Part shown: piece by piece, positions 1 to 6,867 of the stretch | Layout of the letters: every line of letters begins with the position of its first letter | Numbering within the stretch: position 1 is the first letter of the stretch | Assembly: GCA_002696705.1 (NCBI GenBank) | Contig: NZSH01000011.1 | Coordinates: 1 to 11,107 of the forward strand | Origin: Woeseiaceae bacterium | Lineage (GTDB): Bacteria; Acidobacteriota; Vicinamibacteria; Vicinamibacterales; UBA823 | DNA: 11,107 nt | Direction of reading: 5' to 3' | Translations under genes and position numbers: made by a program | The notes under the pieces: generated by a model | Told to the model about the DNA's origin: nothing | Seen by the model: only the letters and a program-made list of their open reading frames with translations | Databases searched by the model: none

Positions 1-205
1 AAAAAAAATAAAAAAAAATCAAAAATTTTAAAAAAAAATAAATAAAGATTAAAAAATAAAAATATTTTTAAAATTAAAAAATCAAATTAAAATTAAAAAA
101 ATAAAAATAATTAAAAAAAATATATAAAAAATAAAGAATAAAAAAATAAAATATTTTTAAAATTAAAAAAATCAAATTAAAATCAAATAAAAAATTAAAA
201 AAGGA
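1..205. repeat. A/T-only low-complexity tract with a long direct repeat
   Basis: The tract is almost entirely A with scattered T, only two G and a handful of C before about position 200. It is not random: the block at about 39-93 recurs at about 128-183 with a few one-base changes, a period of 89-90 bases. The core shared part is 62-93 against 151-183, which differ by one extra A. No gene can be read here; the frames only give Lys/Asn/Ile or Phe/Leu runs. The composition is unlike everything to the right of position 480, so this is either foreign (for example eukaryotic intergenic or organellar DNA) or an assembly artefact at a contig end. Confidence 0.85.
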
Positions 206-251
206 CAATTCAACTTCTGAGCCCGGAACGGAGACGTCGGAGGGCAAGTGG

Positions 252-1511
252 GTGGAATATTTTCGGCGAGCGGTCAGAGGGGGTCCCGAAGTGTTCATTT
301 ATGACAAAATCTCATTTGTCATTTTTCACTTTTGGACCATTTTTGGAAGAATTTTCCGGAGGCGGAACGTTCCGGAGAAAGTTCTGGGTTGTCTCATGAG
401 ACGTCAGACCCGGAAACACGTTAACTCCTGCGGAGGCCGATTCAAAGGGCACGATTATCGAAAAAAATTTCCGAAGGCGACAGGCGATTCTGATGGTGTT
501 TACCGAGCAGCAATCAGAGCTAAAGCACTCGATACACTTCGTGGCCTGTTACCGGCAGCAACCCAGTCGAACGTTGGTATCTACGGCTCGGGACAGGCGT
601 ACGAGGCCTTGCTTCTACAGATGCGTGCAAACCCGCTGGCTGAGGCTCAGCAATACGCTGCCGCCATGCTCACAGAACTACGTAAGGTGATTCCCGCATT
701 CTTAACCCGAGTCGACCGACCAGATCGCGGTGAACGCTGGAGTAAGTACCTAGCGGAAAACCAAAGCGATATGCAACGCTTGTCAGCGACCGTCCTCGAA
801 CAAGTCAAGCCGGAACCTCAAGACGAAGTTGTGCTGACTGATTACGACCCCGATGGTGAAATTAAAATTGTGGCTGGGGCCCTCTACGCCGTGTCACGAC
901 TGCCAGACGATCAGCTACTCTCGATAGCTCGGTCGATGTCAACAGAGGAACGTGTATCTGTCCTTCAGGCCTATGTGGGTAACAGAACCAATCGCCGCCA
1001 CAAGCCTGGACGCGCCTTTGAACGAGCGACGTACCGATTCGATGTGCTGTCTGACTACGGGGCTTTCAGAGATTTGCAGCGACATCGCCTCCTGACTCTT
1101 GAGTGGCAAAACCTCACACCTGCCCATGGCTACACGGAACCCGCCACAATTGAAGAAGTGGGTGCGCTCAACGACTGGCAGAAGGTTATGACAACAACAG
1201 CCGATCTTCACGACACCTTAATTACTCGCGGCCTGGAACGAATTGCATCGTATGCCGTTTCAATGGCCTATCGAGTTCGTTTCTATATGCAGATGAATGC
1301 GCGCGAGGCTATGCACCTTATCGAACTTCGTAGCGCTCCCCAAGGGCATCCTGCCTATCGACGCGTGAGCCAAAAAATGCATAAACTCATTGGAGAGCAA
1401 GCTGGACATCAGGCAGTCGCTGCGGCTATGAAATTCGCCGATCATAGCGAGATTGATTTGGAACGATTGAAGGCGGAACGCGCTAGTGAAAAACGGCGTC
1501 AAGCTACATAA
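252..1511 (+). CDS. Long ThyX-type (FAD-dependent thymidylate synthase family) protein, N-terminal part missing and replaced
   Basis: ThyX enzymes methylate dUMP to dTMP using methylene-tetrahydrofolate and reduced FAD. The protein from about residue 77 on (nt 480) looks like the C-terminal part of the long ThyX-related proteins that carry two ThyX-like regions. It opens with the conserved-looking stretch RAKALDTLRGLLPAAT at 89-104 and continues with SNVGIYGSGQAYEALL. A ThyX-like RDLQRHRLLT motif sits at 273-282, and the ThyX-like end NAREAMHLIELRSAPQGHP is at 349-367. Residues 1 to about 70, read from a GTG at 252, come from the anomalous left segment and look like no ThyX domain. The first ThyX region, expected before residue 89, is absent. 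The true gene start is therefore lost and the GTG is only where the frame happens to open. The gene ends 11 bases from the convergent def gene. I am confident of the family but cannot say whether this half alone would be catalytic. Confidence 0.75.
   Translation: MEYFRRAVRGGPEVFIYDKISFVIFHFWTIFGRIFRRRNVPEKVLGCLMRRQTRKHVNSCGGRFKGHDYRKKFPKATGDSDGVYRAAIRAKALDTLRGLLPAATQSNVGIYGSGQAYEALLLQMRANPLAEAQQYAAAMLTELRKVIPAFLTRVDRPDRGERWSKYLAENQSDMQRLSATVLEQVKPEPQDEVVLTDYDPDGEIKIVAGALYAVSRLPDDQLLSIARSMSTEERVSVLQAYVGNRTNRRHKPGRAFERATYRFDVLSDYGAFRDLQRHRLLTLEWQNLTPAHGYTEPATIEEVGALNDWQKVMTTTADLHDTLITRGLERIASYAVSMAYRVRFYMQMNAREAMHLIELRSAPQGHPAYRRVSQKMHKLIGEQAGHQAVAAAMKFADHSEIDLERLKAERASEKRRQAT
301..322. repeat. 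Perfect 8-base inverted repeat (hairpin)
   Basis: ATGACAAA at 301-308 is matched by its reverse complement TTTGTCAT at 315-322 around a 6-base loop. It lies in the anomalous left segment. No T-run follows that would make it a typical terminator. Confidence 0.6.
363..374. repeat. Perfect 12-base palindrome
   Basis: CGGAACGTTCCG reads the same on both strands. Similar ccggag and cggaac words flank it, and a second 12-base palindrome lies 16 bases further right. The cluster suggests a structured repeat element, though what kind is unknown. Confidence 0.6.
391..402. repeat. Perfect 12-base palindrome
   Basis: GTCTCATGAGAC is a perfect palindrome. An outer imperfect pairing, gggt at 385-388 with accc at 408-411, could extend it into a longer bulged hairpin. 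It lies in the same anomalous segment as the two inverted repeats to its left. Confidence 0.6.
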
Positions 1512-1522
1512 GTCGTAAAAGG

Positions 1523-2038
1523 TTATTCAGCCAAGAAACGACTGTACTCCTCAATAAAGGCAAGTGATTCGAATGTTTTCATCCGATCTAGAAAAAGAAT
1601 GCCATCAAGATGGTCAGTTTCATGCTGAATCACGCGAGCAGCCATACCACGTGCAGTGAATTGGAGAGGCTTTCCCTGACGATCAAAACCGCGGACATCA
1701 ATTTCTGGCGCCCGTGGCACACGACCCCGTACGTCTGGAATACTCAAGCATCCTTCCCAATCATCGACTGATGTATCTCCCTGGAGAGTCAGCGCGGGAT
1801 TGACAATGACCGTAAGCGGCATTGGATCGTCACCGTTCTCAACACCTGCCACGAACAACCGAAGATCTTCGTGCACCTGAGGGCCAGCTAGACCAATTCC
1901 CTGATACTCTTTCATGGTTGCAATCATGTCGTCGATCAGCTTTTGTATCGGGGCAGTGGTCAGCTCTAGTAAATCAACTGGGCGTGCTCGACGCCGCAAG
2001 ATGGGATGACCCATGCGTGCAATCTTCAGAATAGACAT
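1523..2038 (-). CDS. def: Peptide deformylase
   Basis: This enzyme removes the formyl group from the N-terminal Met of new proteins in the cytoplasm, using an Fe2+ or Zn2+ centre. All three family motifs are present, numbered from the chosen start: GIGLAGPQ at 47-54 (usually GxGLAAPQ), EGCLS at 95-99 with metal ligand Cys97, and HETDH at 139-143 with ligands His139 and His143 and catalytic Glu140. The product is 171 residues, normal for the family. I chose the ATG at 2036-2038 because the protein then begins MSILKIARMGHP, the usual deformylase N-terminus. An in-frame upstream start would add 17 residues without family character. Its 3' end faces thyX across 11 bases, and its 5' end diverges from the Nudix gene across 65 bases. 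No formyltransferase gene (fmt), a common partner, is visible. Confidence 0.96.
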   Translation of the reverse strand: MSILKIARMGHPILRRRARPVDLLELTTAPIQKLIDDMIATMKEYQGIGLAGPQVHEDLRLFVAGVENGDDPMPLTVIVNPALTLQGDTSVDDWEGCLSIPDVRGRVPRAPEIDVRGFDRQGKPLQFTARGMAARVIQHETDHLDGILFLDRMKTFESLAFIEEYSRFLAE

Positions 2039-2103
2039 CTTCGCGATTATACGGTACGTTGGCCACGCTTTTATCGGCACATCTGACACTACTCTGGCAC
2101 CAG

Positions 2104-2640
2104 ATGATAGATAGCCAGCATTCTCCAGAATACCGCTTCTGCCCAGTCTGCAGCGCTAAACTCGAACACCGGCTGTTAAAAGAAGGGGAGCCCAAAAGAC
2201 TTCTTTGCAGCTTGTGCGGCTATATCTTCTATCTTGATCCTAAACTTGCCGTGGGAACAATTATTAAAGCAACTGACGGACGGATTGTGTTTGTCCGACG
2301 CGGGATCGAACCCGGATACGGCAAGTGGGTGTTTCCTGGGGGTTACGTTGACCGAGGCGAAGAGATCGTGGGTGCCGCTCAAAGAGAAGCACTTGAAGAA
2401 TCAGGTCTTCAAGTTCGGATTGACGGCCTGATTAACATCTATTCCTATCGCGGACGGACGCCCATCATTGTGGTGTACGCTGCAACCGCAACAGGTGGTG
2501 AACTCTGCACCGACGACGAATCTCTGGAAATCAAGCTATTTGAAGTCAGTGCGATTCCCTGGGAAGACCTGGCTTTTCGTAGCACTCAAGATGCTCTGCA
2601 TGACTATTTGGATGGCATCCTCCATCCGTTAAATAGGTAA
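2104..2640 (+). CDS. Zinc-ribbon Nudix hydrolase
   Basis: This is a Nudix pyrophosphohydrolase with an N-terminal zinc ribbon. Cys13, Cys16, Cys35 and Cys38 form two CxxC knuckles (CPVC and CSLC). The complete Nudix box runs from Gly80 to Leu102, with Glu86, Arg94-Glu95 and Glu98-Glu99 in the expected spacing for binding Mg2+ and the diphosphate. The ribbon-plus-Nudix layout recalls NADH pyrophosphatase NudC, but the protein (178 residues) is shorter and I do not see the SQPWPFPxS motif that marks NudC. The substrate is therefore open; an ADP-ribose-type or other nucleotide sugar is possible. I chose the ATG at 2104, nine residues before the first conserved segment. A TTG at 2059 would add 15 residues of no evident character, and neither start has a clear ribosome site. 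The gene converges on thiI with a 31-base gap. Confidence 0.88.
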   Translation: MIDSQHSPEYRFCPVCSAKLEHRLLKEGEPKRLLCSLCGYIFYLDPKLAVGTIIKATDGRIVFVRRGIEPGYGKWVFPGGYVDRGEEIVGAAQREALEESGLQVRIDGLINIYSYRGRTPIIVVYAATATGGELCTDDESLEIKLFEVSAIPWEDLAFRSTQDALHDYLDGILHPLNR

Positions 2641-2671
2641 CACCCAATTACAGCGTAAGCAGTAGTTCTGA

Positions 2672-3853
2672 CTAATCCGCAACTTGACTCTGACCTGGAA
2701 AGGTCATGTCTTCACGAACTACTTCACTTACAGCTTGATGGACCAAATCGTCAACCGGTAATCCACTCTCGGCTTCTTGTACTGCCTGCAATTTGGCCTT
2801 GGTTGAAGGATGCTTAGGTATAAAGAGTTGGCAACAATCCTGGTCGGGAATAATCGAAATAGGGTATGTTTCGATCTTACGCGCCTCGATTGTGATCTCT
2901 TCCTTGTCAAGACCGATTAAAGGTCGAAAAATGGGCAGGTTAGTAACGGCATTAATGGTCGAAATATTGTCGAGAGTTTGCGACGCAACCTGCCCCAGCG
3001 CCTCTCCGGTAACGAGGGCTTTCGCCTTCTGTTGACGCGCAAAGTGGTCGGCTATGCGCAGCATTAGACGTCGGTACACAACGACGCGCAGAGGAGGCGG
3101 CACTCGCAAGACGACCTGTCGCTGAATGTCTCCAAACGCCACCATAAACAGACGAGAGTGCAACTGGTGCTTTGTCAGCAGCATCACGATTTCCCGAACT
3201 TTGTCCTGAGAAGCTTTTGAAAGGATTGGATAGCTATGAAAATGAATGAATTGTACGCGGCATCCACGCTTCATCATCCGGTAGGCCGCAACAGGTGAAT
3301 CAATGCCGCCCGATTGGAGGCACAGCACTCGACCACTCACTCCGCTAGGTAGTCCACCTGACCCCGGAATCTTGTCGAAATAATAGAATGTGCTATCGGT
3401 AAGCATCTCAACATAAATAGTCAGGTCCGGAAGTGAGAGATTTACAGGCCATCCCTTTACCGTCTTGATACGTCCGCCTATCTCTCGATCAATTTGAGGC
3501 GAAGTCAATGGATATCGTTTGTCAGTGCGACGTGTTTTGACGCGAAAACTACTAGTTTGAGTATCGCCAAGATCGTCCAAAATAGAACTCGCAACAGCAT
3601 CAAGGTCACCAGTTACGCGTCGAGCCAACCCAAAATTAGCCACACCAAAAATCCTAGTGACCCGTTCTCGAACAAGCGGCCACTTAGTCTCAACACCCAA
3701 CACCATTTCAATACGACCCGGGAGTGCCCGAACTGAAATCACATTCAGATCAGCCGTCGCTTCTTTGAGATTTCTGACAAGGCGAGCGATAAACCAAGGC
3801 CTGTTTTTGCCCTTCAGTGCAAGTTCTTGGTAGTGAACGACAATCGACTGCAT
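2672..3853 (-). CDS. thiI: tRNA 4-thiouridine sulfurtransferase ThiI (no rhodanese domain)
   Basis: ThiI adenylates U8 of tRNA and puts sulfur on it, giving 4-thiouridine; in some bacteria it also feeds sulfur to thiamine thiazole synthesis. The N-terminus MQSIVVHYQELALKGKNR is typical, with the EL.LKGKNR segment at 10-17. A ferredoxin-like and THUMP region covers about 1-165. The PP-loop SGGIDSP at 181-187 binds ATP. The C-terminal signature DCCQLFIPKHP at 339-349 supplies Cys340 and Cys341, where the family often has a reactive Cys. The length of 393 residues fits the short class; the C-terminal rhodanese domain of the E. coli enzyme is absent, so sulfur must come from a separate cysteine desulfurase, which is not in this window. 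The ATG at 3851-3853 gives the standard N-terminus. The gene diverges from the reductase gene across about 170 bases, which should hold promoters for both. Confidence 0.96.
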   Translation of the reverse strand: MQSIVVHYQELALKGKNRPWFIARLVRNLKEATADLNVISVRALPGRIEMVLGVETKWPLVRERVTRIFGVANFGLARRVTGDLDAVASSILDDLGDTQTSSFRVKTRRTDKRYPLTSPQIDREIGGRIKTVKGWPVNLSLPDLTIYVEMLTDSTFYYFDKIPGSGGLPSGVSGRVLCLQSGGIDSPVAAYRMMKRGCRVQFIHFHSYPILSKASQDKVREIVMLLTKHQLHSRLFMVAFGDIQRQVVLRVPPPLRVVVYRRLMLRIADHFARQQKAKALVTGEALGQVASQTLDNISTINAVTNLPIFRPLIGLDKEEITIEARKIETYPISIIPDQDCCQLFIPKHPSTKAKLQAVQEAESGLPVDDLVHQAVSEVVREDMTFPGQSQVAD

Positions 3854-4023
3854 CGCTGATTAATATCCCTTCGGTATAACCTCGGTCATAGTTTATCAAC
3901 CAAGGCTGGACACACAATCAATGAACTAGAAGTATGCCTGTCAAACGACGTGAAGCAACAGATCGTAGCTCTAGCGATCATTGCTATTCCCGCAGGATCC
4001 GTGGGAGACTCCTACCTGCTCAC

Positions 4024-5295
4024 ATGTTACGACAATCTTGGGATGCCGATGTTATTGTCGTCGGGGCGGGTCCGGCCGGCAGCTCAGCGGCTGCCGACCT
4101 TGCCCGGCGCGGTCATCGTGTCTTACTGCTCGAACGCGAAAGTTTTCCACGCGATAAGGTTTGTGGTGACGTACTTTTACCATCTCTCCAGAAACCCTTA
4201 AGTGCCATTGGAACCAGCCTCGATATTCTGGCCGGCGATGCGGCTACGATTCATGGGTGCGGATTCACTACGGCAACAAATATTCATGCAACCGGAACAT
4301 TCCGCGACCGACAAGGTAACCATCAACCGTGGCGAATCTTACCTCGAGTATTATTCGATGAACGTCTGGCACGCCATGCTGAGAGATGTGGTGCCGACTT
4401 GCGTGTACGCCACTCCGTTGAGGAAGTCACTTGGGATCAACAGAAGCAAGTTAATATCGTCACAGTTCGAAATAGGTCGAGCGTAAACAACTACCATGCA
4501 CCCTTGGTCATCGCGGCCAACGGCGCATTTAGCCGTTTTGGACAACGCAGCGGACTTCACCAACCGAGAAATTCTAATCGAGGCTATAGCGTTGCACTTC
4601 GGACTTATGTGCAATATCCCCAACAAGAACGAATTTTTGAGGTATTCGCAGATGCTGATCTAAAAAGGGGTTGCTGCTGGCTGGTGCCTGGCCCGCATGG
4701 AATGGCAAATGTCGGTATTGGTACTTTTGATTCACCGAACAGGCCGACACGAACCAACCTCGAAAGTATATTTCGTAAGAGAATCGGACAACGTGTCAAT
4801 CTGGATGGTTGTGCCCCAATGGCAGGTTGGTTGCTGCCCGGTCCATGCCTAACTCGGCGAACCGTGACGGACGGCCTTTTATTGGTGGGTGATGCCGCCG
4901 GCTTCGTAGACCCATTTACTGGTCATGGAATACATACAGCTGTCAGTAGTGGCCTTCTGGCTAGTACCGCGAGTCACCATGCACTGCTATCAGGCATGTT
5001 TCTTCATCACCAGATGCCACTCCGGAGCTATGAGAAGGCTTGGCGGAAAGCTTTTGGAGTAGATTTCGTGTTGGGGCGGTTATTTCAGCGATTACATCAC
5101 GACCAAAGGCTGTTGGATAAAATCATGCTTCATGCAGCTCATAATCATCTTTGGGCGGACGAGGTGATGAGCATCATTGGACATGCCTTACCTCGCAGTA
5201 GCGTTATGCGGCCTAGTCTTTTCAGTAGAATCATCCGAAGTCAATTAAGTAATCGCGGTGCGGACCAACAACGTATGAGTGGACCCGCAGCATGA
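4024..5295 (+). CDS. FAD-dependent geranylgeranyl-reductase-family oxidoreductase
   Basis: This is a 423-residue flavoprotein of the geranylgeranyl reductase / p-hydroxybenzoate hydroxylase fold, which typically reduces or oxidises isoprenoid chains or quinones. The Rossmann motif GAGPAGSS is at 14-21, and Glu37 at the end of beta-2 is placed to bind the FAD ribose. PRDKVCGD at 42-49 is the family's second signature. GDAAGFVDPFTGHGI starts at Gly289 and binds the FAD diphosphate; it has His where many members have Glu. The usual YxWxFP substrate-site motif is replaced by CCWLVP near nt 4672. The stop overlaps the start of the squalene/phytoene-synthase gene (ATGA), so the two are almost certainly cotranslated and act in one pathway. 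I chose the ATG at 4024 because FAD-binding sequence begins at once; an ATG at 3934 would add 30 polar residues. The exact substrate cannot be read from sequence; phytoene, squalene, polyprenyl chains and menaquinone are all possible. Confidence 0.85.
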   Translation: MLRQSWDADVIVVGAGPAGSSAAADLARRGHRVLLLERESFPRDKVCGDVLLPSLQKPLSAIGTSLDILAGDAATIHGCGFTTATNIHATGTFRDRQGNHQPWRILPRVLFDERLARHAERCGADLRVRHSVEEVTWDQQKQVNIVTVRNRSSVNNYHAPLVIAANGAFSRFGQRSGLHQPRNSNRGYSVALRTYVQYPQQERIFEVFADADLKRGCCWLVPGPHGMANVGIGTFDSPNRPTRTNLESIFRKRIGQRVNLDGCAPMAGWLLPGPCLTRRTVTDGLLLVGDAAGFVDPFTGHGIHTAVSSGLLASTASHHALLSGMFLHHQMPLRSYEKAWRKAFGVDFVLGRLFQRLHHDQRLLDKIMLHAAHNHLWADEVMSIIGHALPRSSVMRPSLFSRIIRSQLSNRGADQQRMSGPAA

Positions 5296-6314
5296 ACCTC
5301 AATTTTGGCCCAATCTGGCAGCCAGGATCGCTTTCTGGTCCTGATGGTACCGCTGAGGCTATCGCAGCGAAAGATTTTAACAACCTCTATCGAACAAGTT
5401 GCTATTTTGTTGATCCGGAACGTTATCGAGCGTTCTGTGCGCTTTACGCAATCATGCGTGTAGTCGATGACCGTGTTGATGAAGTCCTCGCCCAAGGGTG
5501 TCCCAAAGAAGAAGCCATCCTTGAACGCACGGTTTTGGACGCATGGCAGCGCCTTGTTGAAGCGACACTTAGTCAGAAAAGTCCTAACCTGCACGATCTA
5601 GAGATGTGTCGCGATCCCCGTGCTCCAGAATTATTTGATGCATTCTCACGGGCTTATAAACAATTTCCTGTAAAGCGCCAACTGTGGGACAACTTCTTCG
5701 ATGCCATGGGAGAAGATCTTCGAAGAACAAGATTTGAAACATACAGCGACTTCGTACGGTATGCGCAAGGCGCAACAGTTGCACCAACCACAGTCTATCT
5801 ATATCTCATTGCTTCTGAACGGAGTGACAACGATGAGGTATTTCGGGTGGCATCTGACTTCATGCTCGACTCTTGCGGTCAGAAACTAGGTTTATTCGCC
5901 TATATTGTGCACGTTTTGCGAGACCTGCGGCGAGACCTCAAGACTGGTAAAACCGGCTTGCTGTACCTAGCAGGTGACGATATGGCGCACCGTGGTGTAA
6001 ACGAACAGTTGCTCGCAACCGATTTGGCAGCCGGTCGCGCAAGTCAACCCCTCAAAGATTTGGTACGTGACCTCGTGGATCGCGCACAGATAATGTTAGA
6101 AGAGGGCAAAGTTGTTGCTGGTACACTTCAGAATCGACTGAGCCCTGATCGCTTGTTCGTATTGGAGTTAATCATCCGTATTTATTCAGAAACAATCGCA
6201 AAGATTATTGCCTGCTCTTACGACCTCATGACCGAACAACATCGCTTGACAACTACCGAGAAGGAATCTCTAGCGCGTGATGTTGCTCTGGGAACACTCA
6301 GCAAGTTTTCGTAA
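5292..6314 (+). CDS. Squalene/phytoene synthase family protein (head-to-head prenyl synthase)
   Basis: This family joins two allylic diphosphates head to head: farnesyl to presqualene/squalene, or geranylgeranyl to phytoene. It has 340 residues. YAIMRVVDDRVDE contains the first Mg2+-binding Asp cluster (Asp59, Asp60, Asp63), and HVLRDLRRDLKTGKTGLLYL contains the second (Asp211, Asp215), followed by the Gly/Tyr-Leu region where relatives have GRxYLP. The intervening segment YAQGATVAPTTVY stands where relatives have the VAGTVG-type helix, and it is divergent. The start ATG overlaps the stop of the reductase gene. The pairing with a reductase rather than the amine-oxidase-like HpnE argues against a standard HpnCDE squalene operon, and no second synthase copy is present. 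The product could be squalene, phytoene or a related C30-C40 chain that the neighbour then reduces. Family membership is firm; the specific product is not known. Confidence 0.88.
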   Translation: MNLNFGPIWQPGSLSGPDGTAEAIAAKDFNNLYRTSCYFVDPERYRAFCALYAIMRVVDDRVDEVLAQGCPKEEAILERTVLDAWQRLVEATLSQKSPNLHDLEMCRDPRAPELFDAFSRAYKQFPVKRQLWDNFFDAMGEDLRRTRFETYSDFVRYAQGATVAPTTVYLYLIASERSDNDEVFRVASDFMLDSCGQKLGLFAYIVHVLRDLRRDLKTGKTGLLYLAGDDMAHRGVNEQLLATDLAAGRASQPLKDLVRDLVDRAQIMLEEGKVVAGTLQNRLSPDRLFVLELIIRIYSETIAKIIACSYDLMTEQHRLTTTEKESLARDVALGTLSKFS

Positions 6315-6369
6315 ACTTCCGAATTGAGACCCTTGTAGCGTTACTGATTAATACTGATAGCATCACAAA

Positions 6370-6867
6370 ATGCGAGATGTCATAGCGGGTGTCGTGGCAC
6401 TTTTTCTACTGTTGTTCGCAGGTAGCTTAATCACTACCCTGGCGTTCTATCGCAAGCGTTGGAAGTCAAAGCGTGACCAATTGGTCGCACGAGGACATTC
6501 CGTAATTGCAGAAATACCAATGGGCTCGAACATGACGTTGTTCAGTGAAAACGTCACCCATTTTTTGCGCGGCAATCAATCGATAGACAAGGCGTCAATA
6601 AAAGCTGTGAAATTACTAATCAATGGTTCAACCATCGCCGCACATACCTCGAAGGAGTTTCTAACAGACACCAACGCAATACCTGCAAGCGTGAAAGACC
6701 ATCCTGAAGGTATCGCGCACGATCGGTGGGACGTGGTTGTCGAGACAACTTCGGACGTAATACTGATTGAATGTGGCTCAATTCGGGAACGAGTTTCTCA
6801 GGAGTTGGCAAAGAAAATATTCGACGCCATAAAGAGCAATATCAGAACACGCGACAAGCAAAAATAG
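6370..6867 (+). CDS. Unrecognised membrane-anchored small protein
   Basis: I do not recognise this 165-residue protein. It begins with one hydrophobic helix (about residues 4-27) followed at once by a Lys/Arg-rich patch (KRWKSKR), so the positive-inside rule predicts an N-out or signal-anchor topology with the C-terminal 135 residues in the cytoplasm. The soluble part alternates short beta-like stretches (SVIAEIP, VKLLING, WDVVVETT, DVILIECG) and ends in an amphipathic helix (about 142-160). That order, strands then one closing helix, recalls bacterial PH-like domains, but this is a shape argument only. The gene lies 55 bases after the prenyl synthase on the same strand with no visible terminator between, so it may share the transcript and act at the membrane on the same lipid pathway. 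No clear ribosome site precedes the ATG. The hairpin at 6852-6875 spans its stop codon. Confidence 0.7.
   Translation: MRDVIAGVVALFLLLFAGSLITTLAFYRKRWKSKRDQLVARGHSVIAEIPMGSNMTLFSENVTHFLRGNQSIDKASIKAVKLLINGSTIAAHTSKEFLTDTNAIPASVKDHPEGIAHDRWDVVVETTSDVILIECGSIRERVSQELAKKIFDAIKSNIRTRDKQK

Larger units (their letters stand above)
206..480. other. Non-bacterial-looking segment rich in palindromes; probable chimeric or inserted DNA
   Basis: This stretch joins the A/T tract to the thyX-like coding sequence. It holds three perfect inverted repeats in about 100 bases: an 8-base stem at 301-308/315-322, a 12-base palindrome at 363-374 and a 12-base palindrome at 391-402. A short word, gagacgtc, occurs at about 231 and again at about 398. 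The frame is open, but the translation (Phe/Ile-rich, then Arg-rich) shows no domain and does not look like the N-terminal half of a ThyX protein. It resembles dispersed non-coding repeat DNA of a eukaryote more than bacterial coding DNA; this is an impression that cannot be confirmed here. The right-hand boundary is placed by eye, within about 30 bases. Confidence 0.5.

Noticed and set aside
467..479. A 13-base word, atttccgaaggcg, recurs at 9695-9707
   Set aside because: About one such match is expected by chance in 11 kb counting both strands; no further similarity extends on either side.
2300..2315. Reverse strand resembles a tRNA T-arm (GGGTTCGATCCC-like)
   Set aside because: It lies inside the conserved Nudix coding sequence (residues around RRGIEPG), and no acceptor stem, anticodon arm or D-arm surrounds it.
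2641..2671. Terminator between the convergent Nudix and thiI genes
   Set aside because: No stem longer than a few bases and no T-run is visible in the 31-base gap.
3873..3899. Possible sigma-70 promoter for thiI on the - strand (TTGATA, 15 bases, TATACC)
   Set aside because: The spacing of 15 is short and the -10 match is poor; not strong enough to list as a feature.
3934..4023. Upstream ATG adding 30 residues to the reductase
   Set aside because: The added residues are polar and basic with no signal or family character, while the FAD-binding strand begins a few residues after the ATG at 4024; ribosome-site evidence is weak for both, so the longer form stays possible.
5241..5594. A 117-codon open frame on the - strand
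   Set aside because: It is opposite the reductase end and the prenyl synthase start, both clearly coding on the + strand.
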